Assembly: GCF_051622035.1 (NCBI RefSeq)
Contig: NC_135365.1
Location: 26,412,001 to 26,476,000, forward strand
Length of the DNA stretch: 64,000 nt
Direction of reading: 5' to 3'
From: Arctopsyche grandis
Taxonomy: Eukaryota > Arthropoda > Insecta > Trichoptera > Hydropsychidae
Part shown: piece by piece, positions 1 to 20,724 of the stretch
How positions within the stretch are numbered: the stretch's first letter is position 1
Layout: every line of letters starts with the position of its first letter
Translations under genes and position numbers: made by a program
The notes under the pieces: model-generated
Told to the model about the DNA's origin: nothing
The model's database searches: none
What the model saw: the letters and a program-made list of their open reading frames with translations, nothing else

Positions 1-160
1 TTCGTACGTTTTGTTGTAATTGAGGTACATGTGTATGTATGTATAATCGAAACGACTATAGTACAGCGAGCGTTATTTCAGATACACACGACAGAATAGC
101 GATATTATATACATATGACTAGTTTTATGCCCGTTGAAATTTTAACTGTTGGTTTCGGAA
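1..160. repeat. Interspersed repeat end
   Basis: This stretch (cgaaacgactatagtac, then gcgagcgttat) recurs at about 40660..40800 in the same orientation and at about 5525..5625 inverted. The shared core reads aatcgaaacgacta...gcgagcgttat...gatattatata. It is probably the end of an unidentified mobile element; no termini or target duplication could be defined. Confidence 0.5.
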
Positions 161-199
161 ACAAATTGATACATGATTAAAAATAAAGTTACAATACGT

Positions 200-360
200 A
201 TAGTAATAATTAATCGGAAGCGGAACTAAAACAGAAATCGGGAATCGGTACTGAAACAGGGATCGGTATCCGGAACTTAAAGGAATCCAAAACCGGACAT
301 GAAAAAGGAATCAGGATCTAGAACTGAAAAAGAAATCGGGATCCGGAACTGAAACACCCC
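200..360. repeat. Short degenerate minisatellite
   Basis: Imperfect units of about 22 bp built on gaaatcgggatccggaactg repeat in tandem, and similar aaatcgaaatcgaaa runs reappear at 615..640 and 735..770. There is no coding potential. Confidence 0.5.
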
Positions 361-394
361 TGCCGCCGCCGCCCCTAGACGGGTGCCGCCCTTA

Positions 395-547
395 GGGCCG
401 GGCCGTACCGTGCAACTTTGTCGGCCGACACGAAAAAATGTACGGAAATGTGTGCGACAAACAAGTTGACAAGGGTGTAGCATATCCCATCTACCTGTAT
501 GGATTGGTCTGGTCGCTCTCAACCAAGTCCACGATGCGGCCCGGCCC
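395..547. mobile_element. PIF/Harbinger-type MITE, copy 1
   Basis: A short GC-rich element with terminal inverted repeats (GGGCCGGGCCGtACCGTGC / complementary ...GGCCCGGCCC) and TTA on both sides (392..394 and 548..550). Two longer relatives (175 bp) lie at 34629..34803 and 42079..42253, also flanked by TTA or TAA. A 3-bp TTA/TAA target is the hallmark of PIF/Harbinger elements; the family assignment rests on that and is an inference. Confidence 0.75.
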
Positions 548-550
548 TTA

Positions 551-2078
551 GGCGGTCGCCCCGGGGCTATCGCACCTAGACGGCCACCGCCGTCCTAGAG
601 CTATCGCCCCGAGGCTACTGCAAATCGAAATCGAAACGGGTGGTTTCGGAAAGGAATTGATACACAAATTAGAAATTACGAAGTGGTACACCCCCCATTG
701 CTCAAGCTGAAGTCAAACATCAAATCAGATACGAAATGAATCGAAATCGAAATCGCATTCGAAATCGATTCACTCGATCCGTGACAGCCGACGACTGCCG
801 AAGATACGCGACTACGCACCGAATACTCGGCTGTCATTGGTTCCCCATACGTTTTGTACGATTATTGAATATTAACGTTATTTAGAGCATTTTTTCAATC
901 GGTACCGTAGTGTAATGGTCAGCGTACAGTGTTCTGGGCGCGAGGGGGTAGGTAACTGGCCCAACGATTTTGATTAAATTATATTTACTAAGCTTTTCTT
1001 CAAACTTAAAAAAATATTGAAATAGTAGGTCTCAACTTAAGGATTACTCCTTTAGGGGATAATTGGCCAAATTCAACCTCATATGAATATTTGCACCTTT
1101 GTCTAGGCAAAACACTTATATTTAAGGTGAAATGATTGATTATGCAAATTTTGTTTAAAATAATTTCAAATAAGCTTAAATTACATCCAAATCTTACAGG
1201 AAAACTACCCCAGAATAATCCCAATGGTTGACTTTAATTATCTACTATTTAAATATGTTCACGGTGAGTGTGTTGAATTAGATATATGGCGGTTTGGTTG
1301 CTGTTCCATTTGTTTATCCAACACTAGTCATTGTAAATCATCATTATGAAAGGGACTAAACGCCAACAAGCGGCTATATTTATCTAAGGCAATGGAAAAA
1401 TATATATGTAAGTAAAACACACCAGTGTTTACCTGCGGTGCCAAGATTTTTAAGTTAAGTTCAAATATTAGTGAGCAGTGTATGTTTTGGTTAAAATCGG
1501 AATACTTTATTTACATACATATATTATCGATTCTCAATTCTAGTGTGTATGATTTAAATGATTTGTCCGGTTCGTTTTTGTAAAAGTTTGATGAATTAGT
1601 ATGAAATTGCTTGTCGTCATGGGAGATGACTGTTTCGACGCGAACAAGACAGTCATTAAATGTTAATTTTAAACCAATTTAATCAGTCTGAGATATCATG
1701 TTGATTTTATTTTATGTAAGAGATTGTACAAACATATTTTTTTTCCTTTCATAACTTACACTTTAGCTGTATAATGTTTTGTCATTGGCTTTTTATGCGA
1801 GTAATGAACCCAGCGTGTATTTATAAATAGATAAATATATTTATTGAATTTTATTTTTTCATTATGTGTGTAAGTACTACATTCAGAAGCCAAAATCAAC
1901 TCAAATATTATGATGTTTATGATATATACTTACATGCAATGAAATTTACAACAAGTCAAGTACGACAGTTGTAAGTTATCACTATGCAGGAATATACATA
2001 TGTATACAATTAGGTCAAATTGTGAATTTTATTGAAAGTAAAAAAAATAATTGAGATTATTATCATTTTTACATAGAT
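551..2078. other. Gene-free AT-rich stretch
   Basis: No convincing ORF, exon or element was found. A tRNA-like box-A string (gtagtgtaatggtcagc) at about 908 has no matching B box or cloverleaf. Confidence 0.5.
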
Positions 2079-2512
2079 ATATACCAGGAAGGCCTAACAG
2101 GTAAATCACAATGCAGCTTCATAGAAAATTAATTACAAACATTGCAGCATTTTTTATTACATAAATCAATGTACTTCAAAAGGCTGAAGAACACGAGATT
2201 AAAAATTAATTAAATAATTAATTATCCCATAGAGACATCTATGGATTTAGACTTGTACATAATTTTTTACATATTGTACATAAATCAAATTCAAATATTT
2301 GTGACATAGCGGGTAGGATGGTTTTTGCCAATTTGATGGAGGAACCGTTTCAACAATGAAATCAGATCAATTGGCAAACTCTGATAGGAAACGATCGATT
2401 TGGAGTCACAAATATCCAAGTCTGACCAGCAGTAGTCAAGATTAGCACAGGATGGAACCCGGTAACCTCTCGGTTCTAAACATAAACGCAACCACCGAGC
2501 CATACTGCTGGA
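2079..2512 (-). mobile_element. SINE family 1, copy a
   Basis: Reverse-strand SINE. The tRNA-like head is at about 2440..2512, with box A like TGGCTCGGTGG and box B like GGGTTCCATCC. The body (gtgactccaaatcgatcg... tttgccaattgatctga... gaaacggttcctccatcaa) leads to a tail ending in gccttcctggtatatat. Other copies are at 7900, 16205, 24299, 34612 and 45613. Pol III boxes are visible but degraded. Confidence 0.75.
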
Positions 2513-2878
2513 TATATGTAGTATATATCAGTAGCGGCTCGTCCATATGGGCTGCGGGGCTGCAGTCCTCCCAAAACAGTACAAATGCATGCTATTTTTG
2601 TTGTTCACATGGACTGCGGGGCTGCAGACCTCCCAGTATATATGTATATGCTATATTTTTGGACAATCGTCTCGTTCTCCAACGAAAGTTTCTCTCAGAC
2701 TATATTCGTTGTATTGGGGTGGTGGCCTCATGTAGAGGGCTTTATTGGTCGACTTCATTGACCTTTAAAGTGGGCTTGTATAATGTGTAAAAAGTATCAA
2801 AAGACTTAAGTATGCATTGTTTGATGTTTTATAGACTTATGTATATGAGTAGGTATTTTATATTTATATACGATTTAA
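2513..2878. repeat. Repeated spacer, shared with 24039..24298
   Basis: The part from about 2647 onward is matched in inverse orientation at 24039..24298 (e.g. gaggccaccaccccaata there). A piece of about 110 bp at 2530..2645 is absent from the other copy and holds two direct repeats of ctgcggggctgcag. With the SINE and the piggyBac-like MITE it forms a duplicated block. Confidence 0.6.
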
Positions 2879-3397
2879 CCCTTTGAGTGCTGACGTCTTT
2901 TCTATTGAAAGAAGGCCACGCTGAAAATTTCGCCAACATTTCCAACTAGAATTATTTAGAAACCCAATGGAAAGCAGGCATAAAAATTGTAGCTAATCCA
3001 AACAAACCCTAGATAACTACCACCGAGGATTTCAAGTTTTGTAATGGTGTGTTTGCACTCTCTAATATATCTTGCAACAATATAAAATAAGCAAAAGAAG
3101 TCTATTAATTAATGTATCTTTCCAAAACTAGTTCCATCTTCTTCATTGTTGTTAAAATGTAATGCTCACAATCTAAATGCCAAGCCACCATCTAAAATAC
3201 TCGTTATAAATTCAGAAATACCAGTCTTTATAAACGTTGACAAATGAATGACACGGATTATACGACCCATGCTCAATGCTTTTTTTTCAATGCTACCTGG
3301 AAAGGCTTAACGGGTAGTATTCTTGTTTACTTTGTACATACTCAAAATACAACGCCTATTGGCGTTTTTCAGGCCTATGGACTTGGCATTCAGAGGG
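2879..3397 (+). mobile_element. piggyBac-like MITE family A, copy 1
   Basis: The element begins CCCTTTGAGTGCTGACG and ends GCATTCAGAGGG, with TTAA immediately on each side (2875..2878 and 3398..3401). TTAA duplication and CCCTTT-type ends are characteristic of piggyBac elements. Related copies are at 12027..12592 and 23125..24038. Near the right end there is a small palindromic motif, cgcctattggcg. No transposase. Confidence 0.8.
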
Positions 3398-3544
3398 TTA
3401 ATCGAGAGCATACTTCCAAGCTTCCGCGTGAGAAGCTGGCTTCCTTTGGGAACCCCTAAAATATACTACTTCATCCGTCACCATCCTCACTCACTTATCG
3501 CAATTTAACATGTATTTTTGATAGAAACGAAACAACATATGTTA

Positions 3545-4680
3545 TCAAAATTACTTAACTCGTAGAAAGCTAGTGGTTAGCGTAAATAATGAATTATCGT
3601 CTCCAAAAATAATCGCAGCTAGCGTTCCGCAGGGGAGCTTGCTTGGCCCACTCTTGTTCTCTATATATATAAATGACATACCTATTCCAAAAAACTGTCA
3701 CATAGACCTATATGCAGATGATACAGCTTGCTTCACAAGTAGCAAAAAACCAGACACTATTCTTAAAAATCTTGAATTTGCAATTAAAACAATGACTGAA
3801 CACTTCACTAAGTGGAAAATTCAAATTAATCAAACCAAAACAGACGCCATATTCTTTAGTGTTAGAAAGCATAAGCCAAGTTCAGATCTGAAAATCCCCT
3901 CTGGAGAAAGTCTGAAATGGCAGTCAGTAATAAAATATTTAGGAGTAACGTTTGATAAAAGAATGAGATGGGCACCTCATTGAGGCAGCGAAATGCAAGG
4001 CGATGCGGGGTATATCCTCAATATATCCAATATTTAATCGCCATAGTTCTTTATCAACACTAAATAAAATAACATTATATCGCGCGCTCATATTACCATT
4101 ATTAACCTATGCTTCACCTGTATGGAATAACGCCTCGAATACTAACCTTTCCAAGCTCCAAGTAATACAAAATAAATCCCTAAAAATAATTTATAATACA
4201 CCCATATATACTAACCTGAAAAAACTGCATGCCATATATAATATTCCGTTTGTTACAGACATTACTAACAAACTAACCAGTAGATTCTATGACAGAATCA
4301 CTAATAACCATACTAACACACTTGTGAAGAGTCTCGGTGATTACAACAAAATGTCTATACCCTTCAGGTATAAACACAGATTACCTAAACACAATCTGCT
4401 TTAGGTCATCGACTTTAGAGAGTCTTTAATTAATGTTATGTATTAGATGTATTATGAACATTTATAAGGATTGTAAATAGGTTTTTGAGCTCTTTTTCCT
4501 ATTATGATTTAGATTAACATTAGAATAATATAATACTGTGATTACTAACCAAATTAAATTAAAATTTTAAAATAGAAAATGATCAGTAGATCAGTAGCTA
4601 TTAAAATAGGTATAAGATGTATTGTGAACATAATTTCGTAATAATAAAAAGCATTTAAAAATCAAAAAAAATGTTATCAA
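3545..4680 (+). pseudogene. 5'-truncated jockey-like LINE (reverse transcriptase)
   Basis: Two reading frames at 3573..3983 and 4003..4404 encode the C-terminal half of a non-LTR reverse transcriptase. The first carries VPQGSLLGPLLFSIYIND and the catalytic YADD box; the second carries ALILPLLTYASPVWNNA, the usual thumb/C-terminal segment of jockey-clade enzymes. They are separated by a one-base deletion near 3981, so the copy is dead. Upstream parts (endonuclease, ORF1) are missing. The AT-rich 3' UTR continues to about 4680. Copies of the same 3' end lie at 14215..14345 (inverted) and 42785..43010. The family is clear; the jockey clade assignment is less certain. Confidence 0.85.
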
Positions 4681-4813
4681 AATATTAAAATAAAATAATT
4701 ATATTACACATACAAAAAGTAAAATCAATAAATAAGTCGTAAAAAAAATAAATACTATACATAAAAACAGTGAACACTATAGGCAATATACAACATAATT
4801 TTTGTCCCATAAA

Positions 4814-15895
<11,082 letters not shown>

Positions 15896-15901
<6 letters not shown>

Positions 15902-16200
15902 GTTGATTGTTGATTGTTGATTGTTGAGTGATAAGAAAGCAAGTTGGTCAAGAAGATGACATATTAACCGAGATGAGAGGTATGCGAGTGCCGAGTGATG
16001 ATGAGCCGGCTCAACTTTCTCCCGCAACTGTTCTTTGGCCTAAACGCCATCATTCGATGAAAATGTTTTTTTTTTCATTTTCGCTTATTAGAATCTAATC
16101 AGTGTCATTTTAAATCATTACTCGAATCTAGGGGTCCCAAATATTTGTAAAATCAATTATTCGAATATCGAATATATTATTTTTATTTTATTTCTTATTT
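15896..16200 (-). promoter_or_regulatory. Probable 5' end of the TTLL gene
   Basis: On the minus strand an ATG at 15901 is followed by ACG and a splice donor GTAATT. It is preceded by a tandem triple tgattgt run at 15902..15925. No clear TATA box is seen. The region up to the SINE at 16205 may hold the promoter and 5' UTR; this is an inference from the splice model. Confidence 0.35.
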
Positions 16201-16297
16201 TTTTTTACATAGATATATACCAGGAAGGCCTGACAGTTAGACTTCAATGAAGGTAAACAGGTAGACCTTCCTAGACAATTAATTACTAACATTGTAG

Positions 16298-17072
16298 TGT
16301 AGGAATCTAGCACAACTTGTGCTAATACGAATCAAAACCAGTGATCACATCATCGATCCTGTACAAACATGCATAACTCAAGGGCAACGACCCCTTCGAC
16401 CATTACAGAAGAAAGAGTTCATCGCTCGATCGTAAAACGAACAGTGATGTCATCAGGCAACCGCGACACGATGTCCTGAAAAGTCGTAAACGCGTGGCAG
16501 TCATTAACGCGAGGCAGACGCACGCATTCTCAAACGAACGACGTCCTGACGCTGACCCCATAAAGGTCTGTTCACACCTATCCAGCACGACCCGTATCCT
16601 GCAGGTGTAATGCAAGTGCGGATAGTATTATTTGGTACATTTGGCGCATGCGCATTTACGCATTCATGCGCGTCCATATAGAATGTACCAAAGAATACTA
16701 TCCGCACTTGCATGACACCTGCAGGATACGGGTCGTGCTGGATAGGTATGAACAGACCTTAAACCACACGTGTACCGAGCACGTTCCTCAAAAATAGGTC
16801 AACACATGTTCCCAACACACGTGTCCTGGAAACGAAGACAAAGCATTTGCGCGCGGCACGCTCCAACCCAAAACGTATATAAAGCAACGCAGCAGCTCAC
16901 AACACCGGAGTGAACCTCTAGAGTTCAACCAGATCACTTCTCCGAAGCTCAACCTCTTCGTACATATAATAACCATTGTAACAATTGAACAAAAATAAAC
17001 GATCCTCTTACAAACAAAAACGGTTTTTGCTTAGACCGGGACACGGTCAACACATCTGTCCCGCGTACTAAA
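16298..17072 (+). mobile_element. Solo-LTR-like insertion
   Basis: The insertion interrupts a SINE and is flanked by GTAG (16294..16297 and 17073..17076). It starts TGTAGGAATC. It contains a TATA-like gtatataaagc at about 16876 and an AATAAA at about 16995, in the order expected of LTR promoter and polyadenylation signals. It lacks a canonical CA end (ends gtactaaa), so the class is tentative. A palindromic MITE sits inside it. Confidence 0.5.
16564..16759. mobile_element. Palindromic MITE flanked by TAA
   Basis: Nearly perfect inverted arms of about 80 bp (AGGTCTGTTCACACCTATCC... / ...GAACAGACCT) around a short centre (tggcgcatgcgcattt). TAA is on both sides (16561..16563 and 16760..16762), which suggests PIF/Harbinger activity. 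Confidence 0.8.
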
Positions 17073-17256
17073 GTAGCATTTTTATTACAAAAATCGCTGT
17101 ATTTTGAGAGGCTGAAGAACACGAAATTAACAATTAATTGATCCATTGAGACATCTATGGACTTAGACTTGTACATACATTTTACAGGGTGACCGTGAAA
17201 AAGTCGAAAATATTCGTTTATCATGCATACATATGAAAAACAGTTAGTATATATAT

Positions 17257-17426
17257 CAGTGGCGTGCGGTAAAAGTCTCTCTCCCCCATCGTACATCCTC
17301 ACCTAATTTGCGCGAGCAGGATTCAACAGGAACAAGAGGAACAGGCTTTTCCTTCCGTTTTCTGCGCGCGCACATTAAACAAGGCTGTATGACAAAAAAG
17401 AGAGATAATTTCACCGCATGCCACTG
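17257..17426. mobile_element. hAT-type MITE carrying foldback sequence
   Basis: Ends CAGTGGCGTGCGGTAAA and (complement) CAGTGGCATGCGGTGAAA, inside an AT repeat so that the duplication cannot be read cleanly. The interior (17300..17390) matches an arm of the palindromic element at 5640..5961 (ttgcgcgagcagg, aacaagaggaacaggc). Confidence 0.65.
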
Positions 17427-18206
17427 ATATATATTATATATGTATATATAGTACCGTTTACCACGCACCCTTTTTTTTTTTTGATCTTTCGACTTAAGAT
17501 CTTTCGATTTTCGAACTTTGCCTTTCGATATTTGCTTTTTCGATCATTTCAATTTTGGTCCCATGAGGTAAACCCATTTTTACATATTGTACATAAATCA
17601 AATTCAGTTATTTGTGACATAGCGGGTAGGATCGTTTTTGTCAATTTGATGGAGGAACCGTTTCAAAAATGAAATCAGATAAATTGGCAAACTCTGATAG
17701 AAAACGATCAACTTGGAGTTACAAATATCCAATTCTTATTTTCCAAATTTGCTGATATTTGAAAATACTATGCTTATTTTTCACCCGATTAATACTATCG
17801 GCTCTTTGTATTGATTAGCTTAACGGTTGGCAATGCTATCATTCAGGGAAAGTCCGCATTCTGTTTACACTCTTCGGTGAGGTCATCGTCTACCCATTCT
17901 GCTCACGTTCTCCGCCTACGCGAGGTGCGTATACATTTTATCGATATAGTATGTAGTACATATTTACAACTTGTCAATTATTCTTTTTGGAAGCGTCGAC
18001 AATTGATTAAAGCCTATTCATATCGATTATTGGAAGAATAAATTAACACAATTTATCTATTGTTGCTTATTTGTGTTGTTTAGTATATCTAATTATTAAT
18101 AATAGTAAAATACTGCATCCATTGAACGTGTTTGGATTTTAAAGTTAAAAATAAGAATTCTGTGATATTGTTGATTACTTTATTTGTATTGTTTTCGGTT
18201 TGGTGA

Positions 18207-18778
18207 TTATTCCGCAAAAAGCGATCTCGCGCAAGTCACTAAAATCTCGATCACGGAACATCTGGCACCCAAAACTACATCAATCGAAAGTAACCCATGC
18301 GAAATATTATACTAACGAGAATTCGATTACCAGATGTTCCGTGATCGAGATTTTAGTGACTTGCGCGAGATCGCTTATTGCCATAGGCTACGTTTACACT
18401 ACCGATATCTACACCCGATACACCCGATATTTAGGAATTTTTCCATAACCAGTTCCTAAATAGCAACCATAGGTTGCAATATGGGAACTGGATATGGAAA
18501 AAATCCTTAATATCGGGTGTATCGGGTGTAGATATCGGTAGTGTAAACGTATCCATAGAAGTAGAATGCATAGAATCGCTCTCGGCCTCCAAAAATGTTG
18601 CTACAAAAACTCTGCGCGGCAGAGTTTGTTCATTGTTTGCTAAACTTCGTCTCTCTCTCTCTCTCTTGTCTCTCTTCTGACTTTCCTTCTCTCTCTTCGA
18701 TGGCTCGCTTTTAGAGGATACTCTTGTTAACAATGACCATTCTATGCATTCTACTTCTATGCTTATTGCGGAATAATC
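18207..18778. mobile_element. Nested multi-hairpin element
   Basis: Outer inverted repeat GATTATTCCGCAA / TTGCGGAATAATC. Inside lie, in order, a hairpin with 45-bp arms (about 18222..18374, gcgatctcgcgcaagtcac...), a second hairpin of 163 bp (18389..18551, TACGTTTACACTACCGATA...), and a third inverted pair (18554..18576 with 18738..18760, catagaagtagaatgcatag). The last loop contains a CT-rich run. No coding region. Confidence 0.75.
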
Positions 18779-19536
18779 CGTTTACCATTGTTTTCATTCA
18801 AATGGTCAATGTCTTGGGAATTTATTGAATTAACCAATATACGCTTCTATTATAGCTCGTTTGATTGTTTGCGCGATTTAAATAACTTGTATTTATCGTT
18901 GAAAAACAACATGAATAAACCGCAACAAAATAACCTTTCGTTTGTTAGTAATAAAATCCTACTGTATATGTAATTTTGAATTATTGTTTACACAATTCTC
19001 CATGCAATTAATTAATAGAAAATTTGCGCTACAATTAAAATGAAATAGGGATGTTTAGCATGGTGTTAACCCACATCAATATATTATTATTATAGCGAGT
19101 GGCAACATCGTGGGGAGATCGCGTCATACGTCATTTACCCTTCCGGTCGATGATATTCACTTGAAATACTTCGTAAGTAGAACTTTTGTGCTATATTTGT
19201 AGCGTTAATTTCGTTAGATTTTCAATTTCCAGTGTAAAAAACACATATTCAATTGGTTTCATAAAGTATTTATTACTCTTGTCAGTGACATAACCTCAAT
19301 TGTACAATACCGAAAAAAAACTTTTAAACTAATGTTTCTCACATGTCACCTTACTAATGAAGCAAATTTTTGTCAAAATCACATACATATAATGTAAATG
19401 TAGTATAAAAATACAGTTTACTAAATTGATTATATTTTATTATTGAATTTTATGTATTGCTATTCTATTGACAACAAACTGATGTCACTTTCGTAGGAAA
19501 GTTTTTAATATAAGAAATATGAAAGTAGGTAATTAG
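18779..19536. other. No recognised feature
   Basis: AT-rich sequence between the hairpin element and the hAT remnant. Nothing convincing on either strand. Confidence 0.5.
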
Positions 19537-20579
19537 TAGAAACACGTATTTTGGACACTTTGCTATTAATGCTTAATTGATGCTAAAATTCGGAATTGAT
19601 GCTAAATTCGTAAAATATGCGAATAGATGCTAAAATAACAAACAAAAGTGAAATTTGCATAAAATTTATAGACAATTTAGAAGGGTCTTCCTATACCTTT
19701 GCCCATTTAATATGTGAAGAAATTGAGGGGATAAAACAGAGCTTGCAGTTTACCATAGACGGTGTTTTTCCTGTCGAAACCAAGCAGCTGCTTTTGTCTA
19801 CTACTGTAAACAGTTGGAGCTGTGTATCCAAAAGGCTGTTCAAAAAAGTGTCTTAAAACTAGACTCGCACTCAAGACTTAATAAAAGACAAATCTATTCC
19901 TCCGAACATTGAGTAAACTATTCAATCCATCTGTGGCAGGTTCAAAATCTAAAATTAATGTTAAAGAAACAGTTTTGTTTTTTAGAAACCTGCCATTGTT
20001 TAATGTATTAACAGGGGCTCGAAGTTTGGAAGGATATCAGCACTTTTTAGACAATTAATAGAGAATATAAAAAGTGAATCCACGCCGGATATATTGCTAT
20101 TGTTGATGCCAACAAAAATTAAATATGAAGAGTTTGGTTGTGCTTGGTCTAAAATCTATTTGGTGTCCCGTCAATAGTGTGGATGTTAATTAATATTTTA
20201 GTAAATACAATATAATTGTTACCGATCGTCGCACCAATCTCAAAAAATATTCTGTAGAAATATGCTCCATGTTAAGTTTTAATCAATTTTAATTGGTATT
20301 ATATTTTTATATTCATATTTTTTGTCTTTGTATTTTTATATTCATGTTTTTTTCATTGTAATTTTAATTTCAAAACATTTTTGAATTTTTCTATTATTTT
20401 TTAATGGTTGTGTTGTCTTTAAATTGTATATATATATATATATATATGTATATAAATTTTATTAAAATTCATCGAAATTTTTTATTATTTAAAATTAAAC
20501 TCTTCATAAAAATAGATACTAAATTGAACATTTTTAATCTAAAATTGACAAAAATATGTGCCCAAAATACGGGTCTCTA
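19537..20579 (+). mobile_element. Decayed hAT element, copy 2
   Basis: Ends TAGAAACACGTATTTTGG and (complement) TAGAGACCCGTATTTTGGG, homologous to the element at 10688..11307. It is longer at 1043 bp. The flanking octamers (gtaattag / gactaatt) are only partly alike. Confidence 0.75.
19617..20290 (+). pseudogene. hAT transposase remnant with hATC motif
   Basis: The frame begins MRIDAKITNKSEICIKFIDN, parallel to the ORF at 10772..11227, and is then broken by indels and stops. Near 20165..20288 the plus strand still reads CPVNSVDV, stop, YFSKYNIIVTDRRTNLKK, which matches the hAT dimerisation domain pattern (VDVERSFSxYxxxxTDRRTNL). This identifies both copies as hAT transposase relics. Confidence 0.75.
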
Positions 20580-20724
20580 GACTAATTAGAAATAAAACAC
20601 GTTATTCATATAATATTTTTAATTTAAAAATTCCTAATGCACTGTCGGTTTGAATTGAACTCTTGTAAAATAGGAACGTATCGCATTAGCCTATTTCAGA
20701 CTTGTTCAACACATTTGAATATCT

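Larger units (their letters stand above)
16205..17735 (-). mobile_element. SINE family 1, copy c, split by two insertions
   Basis: The SINE tail and body are found in three pieces, 16205..16297, about 17073..17195 and about 17578..17735, in the same order as the intact copy at 2079..2512. The gaps hold a solo-LTR-like element (16298..17072) and a stretch with a hAT MITE (17257..17426). Confidence 0.7.

Noticed and set aside
908-970. Possible tRNA gene
   Set aside because: A box-A-like string is present but there is no B box, no cloverleaf pairing and no plausible anticodon arm.
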